A stretch of DNA of 42,350 nucleotides from Kiritimatiellia bacterium. Lineage in GTDB: Bacteria > Verrucomicrobiota > Kiritimatiellia > JAAZAB01. The notes under the pieces were generated by a model. It made no database searches. It worked only from the letters and a program-made list of their open reading frames with translations, and had not been told where the DNA came from. This document shows positions 24,434 through 32,440 of this stretch, piece after piece; positions within the stretch are counted from its first letter, which is position 1, and each line of letters begins with the position of its first letter. The stretch covers positions 1-42,350 of the forward strand of contig JAQUMN010000033.1 in assembly GCA_028718125.1 (NCBI GenBank), read 5' to 3'. Both the position numbers and the translations under genes were made by a program.

Positions 24434-26170
24434 ATGGAATATGAAGTGCTCGCGCGCAAATGGCGGCCCAGACAGTTCCAGGATGTTGTCGGCCAGGATC
24501 ACGTCGTTAAAACACTGACTAACGCCATCCGGATGAATCGCGTGGCGCATGCCTATCTTTTTGTTGGTCCGCGCGGTATCGGCAAAACCTCCATCGCGCG
24601 CATTTTTGCCAAGGCACTGAACTGCAAGGAGGGCATGACTCCCGCGCCCTGTGACCATTGCGACGCATGCAGGGAAATTACGGAGGGTTCCAGCCTCGAT
24701 GTCCATGAACTTGATGCCGCCTCCAATCGCGGCATTGATGAGATTCGCGCCCTGCGCGACACCATCAAATACATGCCGACCCAGCGCTTCAAGATTTACA
24801 TCATCGACGAAGTCCACATGCTCACCATGGAGGCCTTCAATGCCCTGTTGAAAACCCTCGAAGAGCCGCCCGCGCATATTAAGTTTTTCATGGCCACCAC
24901 CGAGCCGCAGAAGATACCGGCCACCATCCTGTCGCGCTGCCAGCGCTTTGATTTGCGTCGCATCCCGGCCGGCCTGCTGATCGAGCGTCTGCGCCTGATT
25001 GCCGGGAAGGAAGGCGTGATCATTGACGAGGACGCCATGCTTGCCATAGCCCGGGCGGCGGAAGGGGGCCTGCGTGACGCCGAATCCGCCCTCGACCAGC
25101 TGATCTCTTTCCAGGGCAAGGACATTCATGAGCAGGATGTGCTCTCGGTGTTCGGCCTGGTTCCGCGTCAGGCCCTGGAAACCCTTTCAACCGCCCTGCT
25201 TCAGGGCGACATTGCCGGAGTAATTCAACAGGTGGAAGAATTGGACAAAAACGGCAAGGATATGCAGAGACTCCTGCAGGAACTCCTGGAACACAGCCGC
25301 AACCTGCTCGTGTATCTGCAGGTGGGAGAGGGTCTCGCCGCCCTGGACTTGACCCCGGCCCAGATAGCCGCGCTAAAGAGCCAGGCGGCACTGACAAATG
25401 TTGACCGGCTTTTGCGCATTACGGATATCCTGATGGAAACCATGGATCGCCTGCCATATGCGCTCTCCAAAAAAACACTGCTGGAAACCGCGTTAATCCG
25501 CTGCTCGCGCGCGGCGGTCGTCGTTTCGCTGGATGAAATCATGCAGCGGATCGAAAAATTGAAACTTGCCCTGAATGATGGCAACAAGGGTGAAATGGCG
25601 CGACGCGAGGTCGCGCCCTACGTAAGGCCTCAGCTTGCTGAGGCCATTGGGAATGACACCCCCCCATTATCTGCCCCATTACCCGGTCAGGCGGCGGGGC
25701 TTGCCCCGGTCCCCCCGGCAAAGGCTGCCGGCCAACCGAAAGAACATGGGCCCGTCGGCGATGAGTTGGCCCACTTGCTGAAGATATGGCCGGAACTTGT
25801 CGAAAAGGTCGGGAAAACAGTCTCGTTGGCCAAAGGCTGTCTTATGGATGCGCGGCCGTCGGCCGTAATGGATGACCGCGTGACAATCGGCTTTGACCCG
25901 GAATTTGCCGAGCGCATGGAGCAAGCCGGCCTGCCGCGAACACGCGCCGCCCTGCAGAAAAACCTGAGCGCTGTGCTGCGCCGCCCCGTTACCGTAGACT
26001 TAAAGCTGCTGACTGAGCGCACATCGCCCGCAGAGAAGAGCACCGCGGCAACGGCCCAACTTCCGGCAGGCAAACCATCCCTTCAGCAGAAACAAAAATG
26101 GTTCAAGGATCCGGCAGTACAAAAGACGATGGACATGTTTAACGGCGACATTCAAAAAGTCAGGGAATAG
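24434..26170 (+). CDS. dnaX: DNA polymerase III subunit gamma/tau
   Basis: A 578-aa clamp-loader ATPase. The ATG at 24434 gives the family's usual MEYEVLARKWRPRQF and stands 10 bases after AAGG; an ATG two codons earlier is possible. Motifs: QDVVGQDHVVKTL, Walker A GPRGIGKTS, the zinc-binding Cys group (NCKEG...CDHCDAC), Walker B IYIIDEVHMLT, the ALLKTLEEPP segment, sensor 1 FFMATTEPQKIPATILSRC, and sensor 2 in GGLRDAESALDQ. After about residue 385 comes a Pro/Ala-rich linker and a tau-like C-terminal domain. The linker region carries a hairpin (25626-25645) and a run of seven C near 25662. It leads the set dnaX, ybaB, recR, a common gene order. Confidence 0.95.
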   Translation: MEYEVLARKWRPRQFQDVVGQDHVVKTLTNAIRMNRVAHAYLFVGPRGIGKTSIARIFAKALNCKEGMTPAPCDHCDACREITEGSSLDVHELDAASNRGIDEIRALRDTIKYMPTQRFKIYIIDEVHMLTMEAFNALLKTLEEPPAHIKFFMATTEPQKIPATILSRCQRFDLRRIPAGLLIERLRLIAGKEGVIIDEDAMLAIARAAEGGLRDAESALDQLISFQGKDIHEQDVLSVFGLVPRQALETLSTALLQGDIAGVIQQVEELDKNGKDMQRLLQELLEHSRNLLVYLQVGEGLAALDLTPAQIAALKSQAALTNVDRLLRITDILMETMDRLPYALSKKTLLETALIRCSRAAVVVSLDEIMQRIEKLKLALNDGNKGEMARREVAPYVRPQLAEAIGNDTPPLSAPLPGQAAGLAPVPPAKAAGQPKEHGPVGDELAHLLKIWPELVEKVGKTVSLAKGCLMDARPSAVMDDRVTIGFDPEFAERMEQAGLPRTRAALQKNLSAVLRRPVTVDLKLLTERTSPAEKSTAATAQLPAGKPSLQQKQKWFKDPAVQKTMDMFNGDIQKVRE

Positions 26171-26218
26171 GAAGACAAAGGACAACAGACAGCGGAATAG
26201 AACGAAGGATGCAAACAT

Positions 26219-26542
26219 ATGACGAATATCCTGAAGATGATCAAAGATGCGGCGGGCATGCAGAAAAACATGAAGAAACTGCAATCCCAACTGCGGGCCA
26301 AGACGGTTGAATTTTCGAGCGGCAACGGGATGGTTACCGTCACGGCCCGCGGGGACGCCTCGATTGCCGCCATCCGCATTGACCCCAAAGCCATGCAGGC
26401 AGGCCCGCCGGCGGCGCTGGAAAAACTGTTGCTGACGGCCGTCGAGGGCGCGCTGGAAGCGGCAAAAAAAATGAGCGCCAACGACATGAAGGGGATGATG
26501 GCTGACATGGGCCTGCCGAATATTCCCGGATTGGGTATATAA
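26219..26542 (+). CDS. ybaB: YbaB/EbfC family nucleoid-associated protein
   Basis: A 107-aa DNA-binding protein of the usual size. It begins MTNILKMIKDAAGMQKNMKK; AAGGA is about 10 bases upstream. The N-terminal helix rich in Met, Lys and Gln and the strand VEFSSGNGMVTVTARGDASI are typical, as is the C-terminal helix AAKKMSANDMKGMM. EbfC/YbaB proteins form dimers that bind DNA and coat the nucleoid. It lies 48 bases behind dnaX and ahead of recR, the conserved order. The start context holds an alternative overlapping ATG in another frame; the chosen start is clear from the protein. Confidence 0.92.
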   Translation: MTNILKMIKDAAGMQKNMKKLQSQLRAKTVEFSSGNGMVTVTARGDASIAAIRIDPKAMQAGPPAALEKLLLTAVEGALEAAKKMSANDMKGMMADMGLPNIPGLGI

Positions 26543-26565
26543 CCTGGATGGTGACTGTTTGGAAT

Positions 26566-26760
26566 GTGTTCAGTGTTCGGGATTCAGAGGGCATGTCCTA
26601 AACTCTGAATATCAGAACACTTTCCGCGAAGCGGGCTGGATTTATGATTGAGAAACAGTCGATTGAGCAGCACCTTTTCCGAAAAGTAACGTCGTTTGAC
26701 CTTTGCTGAGGCTGCCCGCGCGTATTGCGAGACGAACCCGGAACACCGAATACTGAACAC
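26566..26760. repeat. Inverted GTGTTCAGT elements between ybaB and recR
   Basis: GTGTTCAGTGTTCGGG (26566-26581) and, inverted, CCCGGAACACCGAATACTGAACAC (26737-26760) flank 155 bases without a gene. The arms pair over GTGTTCAGT/ACTGAACAC and again over GTTCGGG/CCCGGAAC with a 7-8 base difference. The unit pushes recR 229 bases away from ybaB, unusual for this normally tight set. Confidence 0.6.
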
Positions 26761-26771
26761 CTTGTCGTTAC

Positions 26772-27374
26772 ATGAGAACATTCCCCCCCCTTGATAAAGC
26801 GATCGCCTGTTTCAGCAAATTGCCGGGCATCGGCCGCCGTTCGGCGGAACGCATGGCCATGAAACTGGTGAGCGATCAGACGGGGCTCCTCAAGGACCTG
26901 ATCACAAGCCTGCAGGGCGTGGACGAGAAGATCGGGTGCTGTTCGCGGTGCGGGGCACTGACCTCGCGCGACGAGGGCCCCTGCCGGTTCTGCACCGATG
27001 CCACCCGGGATGGCTCCCTGCTATGCGTGGTGGAAGAGCCTTCAGATGTCCTGCAGATTGAAAATGCCGGCGGCTATCGCGGGCGCTATCACGTGCTCAG
27101 GGGCAAACTGTCGCCCATGCTGGGCATCGGCGCCGACCAGCTCCGCCTGGAACCCCTTGCGTTGCGCTTGAAATCGGAACCGATTAAGGAAGTGATTTTA
27201 GCGCTCAATGCGGACGTGGAAAGCGATGCCACGGCCAGCATGATTCGCGACCTGCTGGCCGGTACCGCCGTTAAACTGACCCGGCCGGCCATGGGCATTC
27301 CCGCGGGCAGCGGCATCGCTTATTCGGATGCCGTCACTCTGGCACGTGCTATCGGCAGTCGCCAGCCGTTCTAA
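26772..27374 (+). CDS. recR: Recombination mediator RecR
   Basis: A 200-aa protein of normal length. RecR forms a ring clamp with RecO and helps load RecA at gaps. Seen in order: the N-terminal HhH (LDKAIACFSKLPGIGRRSAE), the four-Cys zinc finger (IGCCSRCGALTSRDEGPCRF, then CTD), a TOPRIM domain (LLCVVEEPSDVLQIENAGGY, YHVLRGKLSPMLGIG, IKEVILALNADVESDATA), and the conserved end (AMGIPAGSGIAYSDAVTLAR). No clear ribosome site lies in front of the ATG at 26772. It follows dnaX and ybaB but is separated from ybaB by repeat DNA, so it may have its own promoter. Confidence 0.95.
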   Translation: MRTFPPLDKAIACFSKLPGIGRRSAERMAMKLVSDQTGLLKDLITSLQGVDEKIGCCSRCGALTSRDEGPCRFCTDATRDGSLLCVVEEPSDVLQIENAGGYRGRYHVLRGKLSPMLGIGADQLRLEPLALRLKSEPIKEVILALNADVESDATASMIRDLLAGTAVKLTRPAMGIPAGSGIAYSDAVTLARAIGSRQPF

Positions 27375-27436
27375 ACAAACTGTTCCACAACGGCACTATT
27401 TCCTGCTGGTATCAAGAATATTTATTCATAATATCC

Positions 27437-27465
27437 TTGACATAAAACGATTTACCTCTTAGTTT
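27437..27465 (+). promoter_or_regulatory. Sigma70-like promoter before the transglutaminase-like gene
   Basis: TTGACA at 27437-27442 is a consensus -35 box; 17 bases later TAGTTT (27460-27465) can serve as -10. The surrounding 200 bases (27375-27575) are AT-rich against a GC-rich background and carry no gene. It would leave a leader of about 100 bases. Confidence 0.55.
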
Positions 27466-27575
27466 TTAAACAATTAACGCTATTTATCCTTTTTTTTGCA
27501 TCGCAGCTGATTGACGATCGGTAACTTGTATTTAAGAAAGAAACTGTTTTTTTAACATACGGAATGAGGTGAGGC

Positions 27576-28457
27576 ATGATTCGGAAAAATTTGCGTCGCG
27601 ATCAGCCCATTGCCTGGCTACTGGCGGGCATGAAAGTATGCGAGTTGGATTCCACAACAAGACGAGGGCGCAATTTGCCGGGACGCCTGGTAATCCCGCC
27701 GGGCGTTTACCGGGTGCATGGCCGAAATTATCATTTGCGCCGCGAGGGTCTCTACCGCTTTATTTATCCGCTGAAGGATAATCAGCAACGGATAGTCTGG
27801 GACGGGCACAATCCCCGGGCCCTGATGTCGGCGCTGGCCTGGATCGTCACGCATGGCAATCGCGACGAGCGCCTGGAATTCCGGGAACTTTGCCGCAAGG
27901 CGCTGCGGCATAAGCTGATATTGACCTGTGGGCCGGTCAGCTCATTCGCGCATCAGCTCTGCGGCGAGTTGGGTGTGCGCTCGCGATTGGCGGAGGCGTC
28001 CACTCTGGGAACGCTGAATAATTATAATTGCGGGCATTGCCTGATGGAAATCCACATGGGCGGCCGCTGGGTGTTGGTTGATCTGGACCAAAACTGCATG
28101 TTCCGACGGCGGGGAAAATATCTTTCATTGCTGGAATTGACGGAGCGGGCGGCAAGCGATGATTACGAACTGGTGCCTATTGCGGCTGCCGTCCGGGTGG
28201 ATGTGAATGGCTGGCAGATGGGCGCTCCGCAGGGCTTTCATTGGGACTTGTATGCCGATACGAATTTATACGATGAGCATAGTCGCCGGCGCTGGTATCG
28301 CCGGATCATGATGCTGCCGCGCATTGATGGTGTCAGCACGGCGATGGGTCAAGCCCGGCACGCCCGGGCAATCGCAATTCATCCTAAAATCAACCTGCTC
28401 TCGCGAGCGGAATTCATTCGCCGGTTTTATGGCGACGGGCGGCGGAGCCGACATTGA
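27576..28457 (+). CDS. Transglutaminase-like cysteine-protease-fold protein
   Basis: A 293-aa protein with GAGGTGAGGC directly before the ATG. The catalytic region reads LTCGPVSSFAHQLCGELGVR (Cys118), then NYNCGHCLMEIHMGGRWVLV with His154, and DLDQNCM with Asp169 or Asp171, the Cys-His-Asp order of the transglutaminase-like superfamily. These bacterial enzymes are usually proteases or amidases, less often cross-linkers. The N-terminal 100 residues are basic and unassigned (beta-rich PPGVYRVHGRNYHLR). No signal peptide or membrane span is seen, so it is probably cytoplasmic. It heads the plus-strand accessory cluster, 128 bases before the amidohydrolase. Confidence 0.75.
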   Translation: MIRKNLRRDQPIAWLLAGMKVCELDSTTRRGRNLPGRLVIPPGVYRVHGRNYHLRREGLYRFIYPLKDNQQRIVWDGHNPRALMSALAWIVTHGNRDERLEFRELCRKALRHKLILTCGPVSSFAHQLCGELGVRSRLAEASTLGTLNNYNCGHCLMEIHMGGRWVLVDLDQNCMFRRRGKYLSLLELTERAASDDYELVPIAAAVRVDVNGWQMGAPQGFHWDLYADTNLYDEHSRRRWYRRIMMLPRIDGVSTAMGQARHARAIAIHPKINLLSRAEFIRRFYGDGRRSRH

Positions 28458-28585
28458 AAACGAAAAGCCTGCCTTGCGGGAAGCGACATTGCACACACCC
28501 CGCCTTTTTCATGGCAAACTGCGCTGTCTTGAAAACCGTCAAGAATCTTCAGGGTTTTTCCAGGAAGAACTGAGCGGATCGGATC

Positions 28586-29359
28586 ATGAACAGGCGTTCG
28601 GACATATATCATCAAATCGCCGCGGGTAAGCGCCCCGCGAATCTGCTGGTAATTGACAATCATGGCCATTTCGGCACGGATTTGACCGGCATGCCGATGG
28701 AACGCGAGGTGGCGGAAACCGTGGAGGTCATGGATGCATCGGGCATTGATCGCGGCGTGGTGTTTTATTGCGGCACGGATTATCGCCGCGGCAACGACCT
28801 GACCCTGGAGGGCGCGGCGCTGGCGCCTAAACGTTTCATCGCGTATGCCTATCTTAATGCCGACGATTCGCGCAAGATGCTCGCGGAACTTGAACGCTGC
28901 CGGGCGGCCGGCATGGTCGGGCTGAAATTGCACAGCAGCTGGGTCGGCGCCGGCGTTAAGTTCACCGATCCGCTGTGGCAGGATGTCTGGGCCTATTGCG
29001 CCCGGTATCGCTGGCCGGTGATCATCCATGGCATGTTGCCCTGCCTGGCGCGCGCTAATCCGCAAACAACTTTCATTCATGCGCACGGTATTGAGGCGAT
29101 CCGCAACGATGAAGCGGTGCAGGCCATGCGGGAGTGTCAAAATTATTACTGGGACACATCGTCCACCATGACGCTCATGGGCGCCGTCGAACAGGCGGTA
29201 GAATGGTTCGGCTCCGAACGCCTACTGTTCGGCTCGGATTTCCCGCTGAACAACATGGTCACCCGGATGGGAACGGTCCTGGCCGCTCGCATTTACGATG
29301 CGGACATGCGCAAAATATTGGGCGGCAATATCGCGCGCCTGCTGGGAATTGAGGTGTAA
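28586..29359 (+). CDS. Amidohydrolase-2 family metal-dependent hydrolase
   Basis: A 257-aa TIM-barrel protein of the PF04909 type. Metal-site residues are all visible: DNHGHFG (His26, His28), LKLHSS (Lys114), VIIHG (His148), FIHAHG (His165/167) and LLFGSDFP (Asp218). Members hydrolyse lactones or amides or decarboxylate aromatic and sugar acids. The start at 28586 has only a weak GAGCGG upstream, but it suits the family's N-terminus. It is cytoplasmic. The next gene, 12 bases later, is a diverged paralogue lacking the metal ligands. In a cluster with dehydrogenases and an aminotransferase, lactone hydrolysis after sugar oxidation would be a sensible role; this is inference. Confidence 0.85.
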   Translation: MNRRSDIYHQIAAGKRPANLLVIDNHGHFGTDLTGMPMEREVAETVEVMDASGIDRGVVFYCGTDYRRGNDLTLEGAALAPKRFIAYAYLNADDSRKMLAELERCRAAGMVGLKLHSSWVGAGVKFTDPLWQDVWAYCARYRWPVIIHGMLPCLARANPQTTFIHAHGIEAIRNDEAVQAMRECQNYYWDTSSTMTLMGAVEQAVEWFGSERLLFGSDFPLNNMVTRMGTVLAARIYDADMRKILGGNIARLLGIEV

Positions 29360-29371
29360 AGGAGTATGGAC

Positions 29372-30145
29372 ATGCGATTTTTTGACGCCAATTGTTTTTT
29401 GGGGCGTCCTGCGTCGCCAACATTAAGTCATTTCGAATCCGCACCGGAATTGCTGGCGGAAATGGATGATATCGGCATTGAACGCTCGGTGGTCTGGCAT
29501 GCCGATGCGCTGGCATCCGGCATCGCCGGCAACCGCCGGCTGATGCGTGAAATTAAGCGCCGGCCGCGCCTGGAGCCGGCCTGGCTTGTTAATCCGCGGG
29601 CATTGTCGTCGCCGCGCGATACAAGTGAATATTTGAAGGAACTTTCCGGTGCAAACGTTCGCGTGGTGCGCTTTCAGCCGGGGCCGTTGCATAATTTTTC
29701 GCTGCACCACTGGGCGTATCGTGAATTCTTTGAAGGGCTGGCCGGTCGCGGCATCATCCTTTACGTGGATTTCCAGATGACGCCGGCATTGAGTCATGCC
29801 GCCGTGCCGGAATATGAATGGCCGATTCTGCATGATTTGGCTACAAATATCCCGGAATTGAACATTATTTTATTCGCCCCGAAACTGTCCTCTGCCGTTA
29901 CGCAGACCATGGGGTTGTTGCGCGCGTGCCGCAACGTAATGCTGGATATATCGGCTTTACAAAAATGGCGGGCCACGGAACTGGTCTGCGAAAACTGCGG
30001 CGCGGGCCAGCTGCTATTCGGCGGTTACATGCCGTACTTTGACGCGGCGCAGTTTGTGGTTCAACTTCAGTGCGCGCTGATCCCTGATGCAGATAAACAA
30101 AAAATTGCGTTTGATAATCTGGCCTCAAAGCTCGGCGTCAAATGA
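29372..30145 (+). CDS. Degenerate amidohydrolase-2 paralogue lacking metal ligands
   Basis: A 257-aa protein. The ATG at 29372 is chosen over 29366 because AAGGAG then lies 7 bases away. It has the same fold and length as its upstream neighbour but not its active site: DANCFLG replaces DNHGHFG (both His lost), and LLFGGYMP replaces LLFGSDFP (Asp lost). The structural parts are retained (MDDIGIERSVVWHADALA, NVRVVRFQPGPLH). The gene is tightly coupled to the active copy. A non-catalytic partner that forms a mixed complex, or a sugar-binding protein, is the likely role. Random decay is less likely because the frame is intact and the rest is well conserved. Confidence 0.75.
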   Translation: MRFFDANCFLGRPASPTLSHFESAPELLAEMDDIGIERSVVWHADALASGIAGNRRLMREIKRRPRLEPAWLVNPRALSSPRDTSEYLKELSGANVRVVRFQPGPLHNFSLHHWAYREFFEGLAGRGIILYVDFQMTPALSHAAVPEYEWPILHDLATNIPELNIILFAPKLSSAVTQTMGLLRACRNVMLDISALQKWRATELVCENCGAGQLLFGGYMPYFDAAQFVVQLQCALIPDADKQKIAFDNLASKLGVK

Positions 30146-30164
30146 CTGGTTACAGGGGATGATC

Positions 30165-31340
30165 ATGCAAAAGAATGTTAAAGTCGGTTTGATCGGGTGC
30201 GGGCCGCGCGGGCACGGGGTCATGGTCAACAGTTACATGAAGTGCAAGCGAATGCGCCTGCGGGCGGTGTGCGACAAACACGCCGCGCTGGTCAAGCGCA
30301 CATTTGACGCGGCGGGCGATCCGGAACTTGGGTGTTATATCGATCATCAAAAAATGTTGCGCGAGGCGGACATCGAAGCGGTGGTAATATGCGTGGAACC
30401 GCACAACAACGCGGAACTCGTGTGCGCGGCTCTGGAGGCAGGCAAGCACGTGATGTGCGACGTGCCCCTGGCTTATACGGTCGACGAGTGCTGGCGCATC
30501 GTGCTGGCGGTGGAAAAGAGCGGGTTGAAATTCCAGTTGGGCGAGCAGATGCGCTATAGCCCGCATATCCGGGCATGGCAGCGGCTGGTCGCCGAGGGCC
30601 GATTGGGCAAAATCCTTTTCGCACAAGGCCAGTACCTGCATAGCCGGGGGGATGACCGTTATTGGATGGACAAGGAAACAGGGGCCCGTTTAGGCCTCGA
30701 CGCAGCGCGCAATAACCCGCGCGCCGCAAAAAGCCGGTGCTGGGATATGCCGCACCCGATTCTATACCTGCCGCACGAGTTAAGCCCGCTGTTGCACGTG
30801 TTAGATGACCGGGTGACGCGAGTGACGTGCATGGGCACACGCCGCCAGAGCTATCATCACGAATGGTTCCCGGTGCCGGATTTCGAGGTGGCGCTGATGC
30901 AAACGGAAAAGGACACGCTGATGCGGATGGCAGCCGGATTCACGGCGCCATGTCCCACACCGTATCATTGGCACAACCTGGTGGGCACCAGGGGCGCAGT
31001 GGAGACCAACCGGAGTGAAGCGGAAAAGATGAAAATGTGGCTGGCAGATGCGTTCATGCGCCAGCCGGAGGAGTTGAACTGGGAGTTCGAAACACTGCAC
31101 ACGCCGCCGGAAGCGTTGTCCAGCGGCCACGGCGGGATTGATTATTACCCGATGGCAACATTTGTGGAAAGTATCCTGGAGGATCGAACGCCGCCGCTTG
31201 ACGTTTACAAGGCGGCGGATACGGCCGCTCCGGGGATAATGGCAGCTCGCTCGGCGGAGCAGGGATCGGCCTGCCTGGAAGTGCCGGACTTCCGGCCGGG
31301 GGCGCATCGCGCAAAAGGCGCAAGGCCGTCCACGAAATAG
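30165..31340 (+). CDS. Gfo/Idh/MocA family oxidoreductase, DVP variant
   Basis: A 391-aa protein. The ATG at 30165 follows AGGGG by 6 bases; an ATG two codons upstream is possible. The Rossmann strand is VKVGLIGCGPRGHGVMVNSY. Where most members have Glu-Lys-Pro, this one has Asp99-Val100-Pro101 (MCDVPLAYTVDECW), so the usual lysine is missing. The C-terminal domain has HPILYLPHELSPLLHVLDDR instead of the common GGGxxxDxGxH helix. It is closely related to the gene at 34256. A dehydrogenase, or an NAD-using hydrolase or isomerase as known for some members such as GH109, is possible. It lies 19 bases behind the amidohydrolase pair. Confidence 0.85.
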   Translation: MQKNVKVGLIGCGPRGHGVMVNSYMKCKRMRLRAVCDKHAALVKRTFDAAGDPELGCYIDHQKMLREADIEAVVICVEPHNNAELVCAALEAGKHVMCDVPLAYTVDECWRIVLAVEKSGLKFQLGEQMRYSPHIRAWQRLVAEGRLGKILFAQGQYLHSRGDDRYWMDKETGARLGLDAARNNPRAAKSRCWDMPHPILYLPHELSPLLHVLDDRVTRVTCMGTRRQSYHHEWFPVPDFEVALMQTEKDTLMRMAAGFTAPCPTPYHWHNLVGTRGAVETNRSEAEKMKMWLADAFMRQPEELNWEFETLHTPPEALSSGHGGIDYYPMATFVESILEDRTPPLDVYKAADTAAPGIMAARSAEQGSACLEVPDFRPGAHRAKGARPSTK

Positions 31341-31423
31341 GGAATTATCACGTGATGCGTGCTATGAAATGTCAGCGCACAATACTTGTCATCAACGAAA
31401 AATCATTAATGGAGGCGGGAATA

Positions 31424-32440
31424 ATGAAATCGCAAACAGCGGAAAAATATCAATGGGTTGAAATTACCGGCCAGGCCGCATTCGCACCGCGCGATGGCGC
31501 CGGCGCCCTGGTTTTTAATAATAAAATGTGGCTGATCGGCGGATGGAATCCCCGCGAAAAGGACCGGGCGTTTTTTCCTCGAATCTGCAACAACGAGGTC
31601 TGGAGCAGTGTTGACGGCAAGGACTGGACACTGGTCAAGCCTGGAACCTTCGGCACGCAGTCCTTCGATCCCGATAACGACTGGGAAGGAAGACACACCG
31701 CCGGCTATGGCGTTTTCAAGGGCAAGATGTGGATTATATGCGGCGATGCCAACCAAAAGCATTATCAGCCTGACATTTGGAACAGCCCCGACGGGAAAAC
31801 ATGGACGCGCGTCAATCCCGGCCAAAAGCCGCCTTGGATGCCGCGGGTGCTCCAGCATACGGTGATTTTTAAAGACGCCATCTGGGTCATGGGCGGGCAG
31901 ACCATGACCGGCTTTGTCGAGGATGGCGCGCCTCAGGTTTTCTATAACGATCTCTGGCGGAGCACCGACGGGATACGCTGGGACAAAATCGAACCCCAGG
32001 GAGACATCTGGGAGCCGCGCGGCATGATCGGCGGCGCGGCGGTTCTTAACGGACGGATGTGGGTCCTTGGCGGAGGGACCTATAACACGCCCCTTACACC
32101 CAGCCGAAAGTATTTCAATGATGTCTGGAGCACCGCCGACGGGGCGCATTGGACCTGTCATACAAATAACGCGCCGTGGCTGCCGCGAAGTTATCACGAT
32201 GTAGCGGCCTTCGACGGCAAATTATGGGTGCTGGAAGGGGCCTATCCCAAGAGCGGCGAAACCTCGCGAAACCGAAATGATGTCTGGTGCTCGGCTGACG
32301 GCGTGAAGTGGATCGAAATGCCCGATACCCCCTGGAAGCCGCGCCACGCTGCCAGCGTGTTCGTTTATGCCGGCGTGCTCTGGATGGTGGCCGGGAACAA
32401 TATGGAAAGCGATGTATGGAAACTCGTATGCCTGCCATGA
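31424..32440 (+). CDS. Kelch-repeat beta-propeller protein
   Basis: A 338-aa protein. The ATG at 31424 stands 8 bases after GGAGG; earlier in-frame ATGs (31352, 31409) lack this. About six blades repeat: each has a strand such as NKMWLIGGWN, GKMWIICGDAN or GRMWVLGGG, followed by a (D/N)(V/I/L)W.S.DG..W motif (NEVWSSVDGKDW, PDIWNSPDGKTW, NDLWRSTDGIRW, NDVWSTADGAHW, NDVWCSADGVKW). No signal peptide is seen, so it should be cytoplasmic, which is unusual for such propellers but known for some mutarotases. It may isomerise or bind a sugar. Its stop overlaps the start region of the next gene, implying translational coupling. Confidence 0.8.
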   Translation: MKSQTAEKYQWVEITGQAAFAPRDGAGALVFNNKMWLIGGWNPREKDRAFFPRICNNEVWSSVDGKDWTLVKPGTFGTQSFDPDNDWEGRHTAGYGVFKGKMWIICGDANQKHYQPDIWNSPDGKTWTRVNPGQKPPWMPRVLQHTVIFKDAIWVMGGQTMTGFVEDGAPQVFYNDLWRSTDGIRWDKIEPQGDIWEPRGMIGGAAVLNGRMWVLGGGTYNTPLTPSRKYFNDVWSTADGAHWTCHTNNAPWLPRSYHDVAAFDGKLWVLEGAYPKSGETSRNRNDVWCSADGVKWIEMPDTPWKPRHAASVFVYAGVLWMVAGNNMESDVWKLVCLP

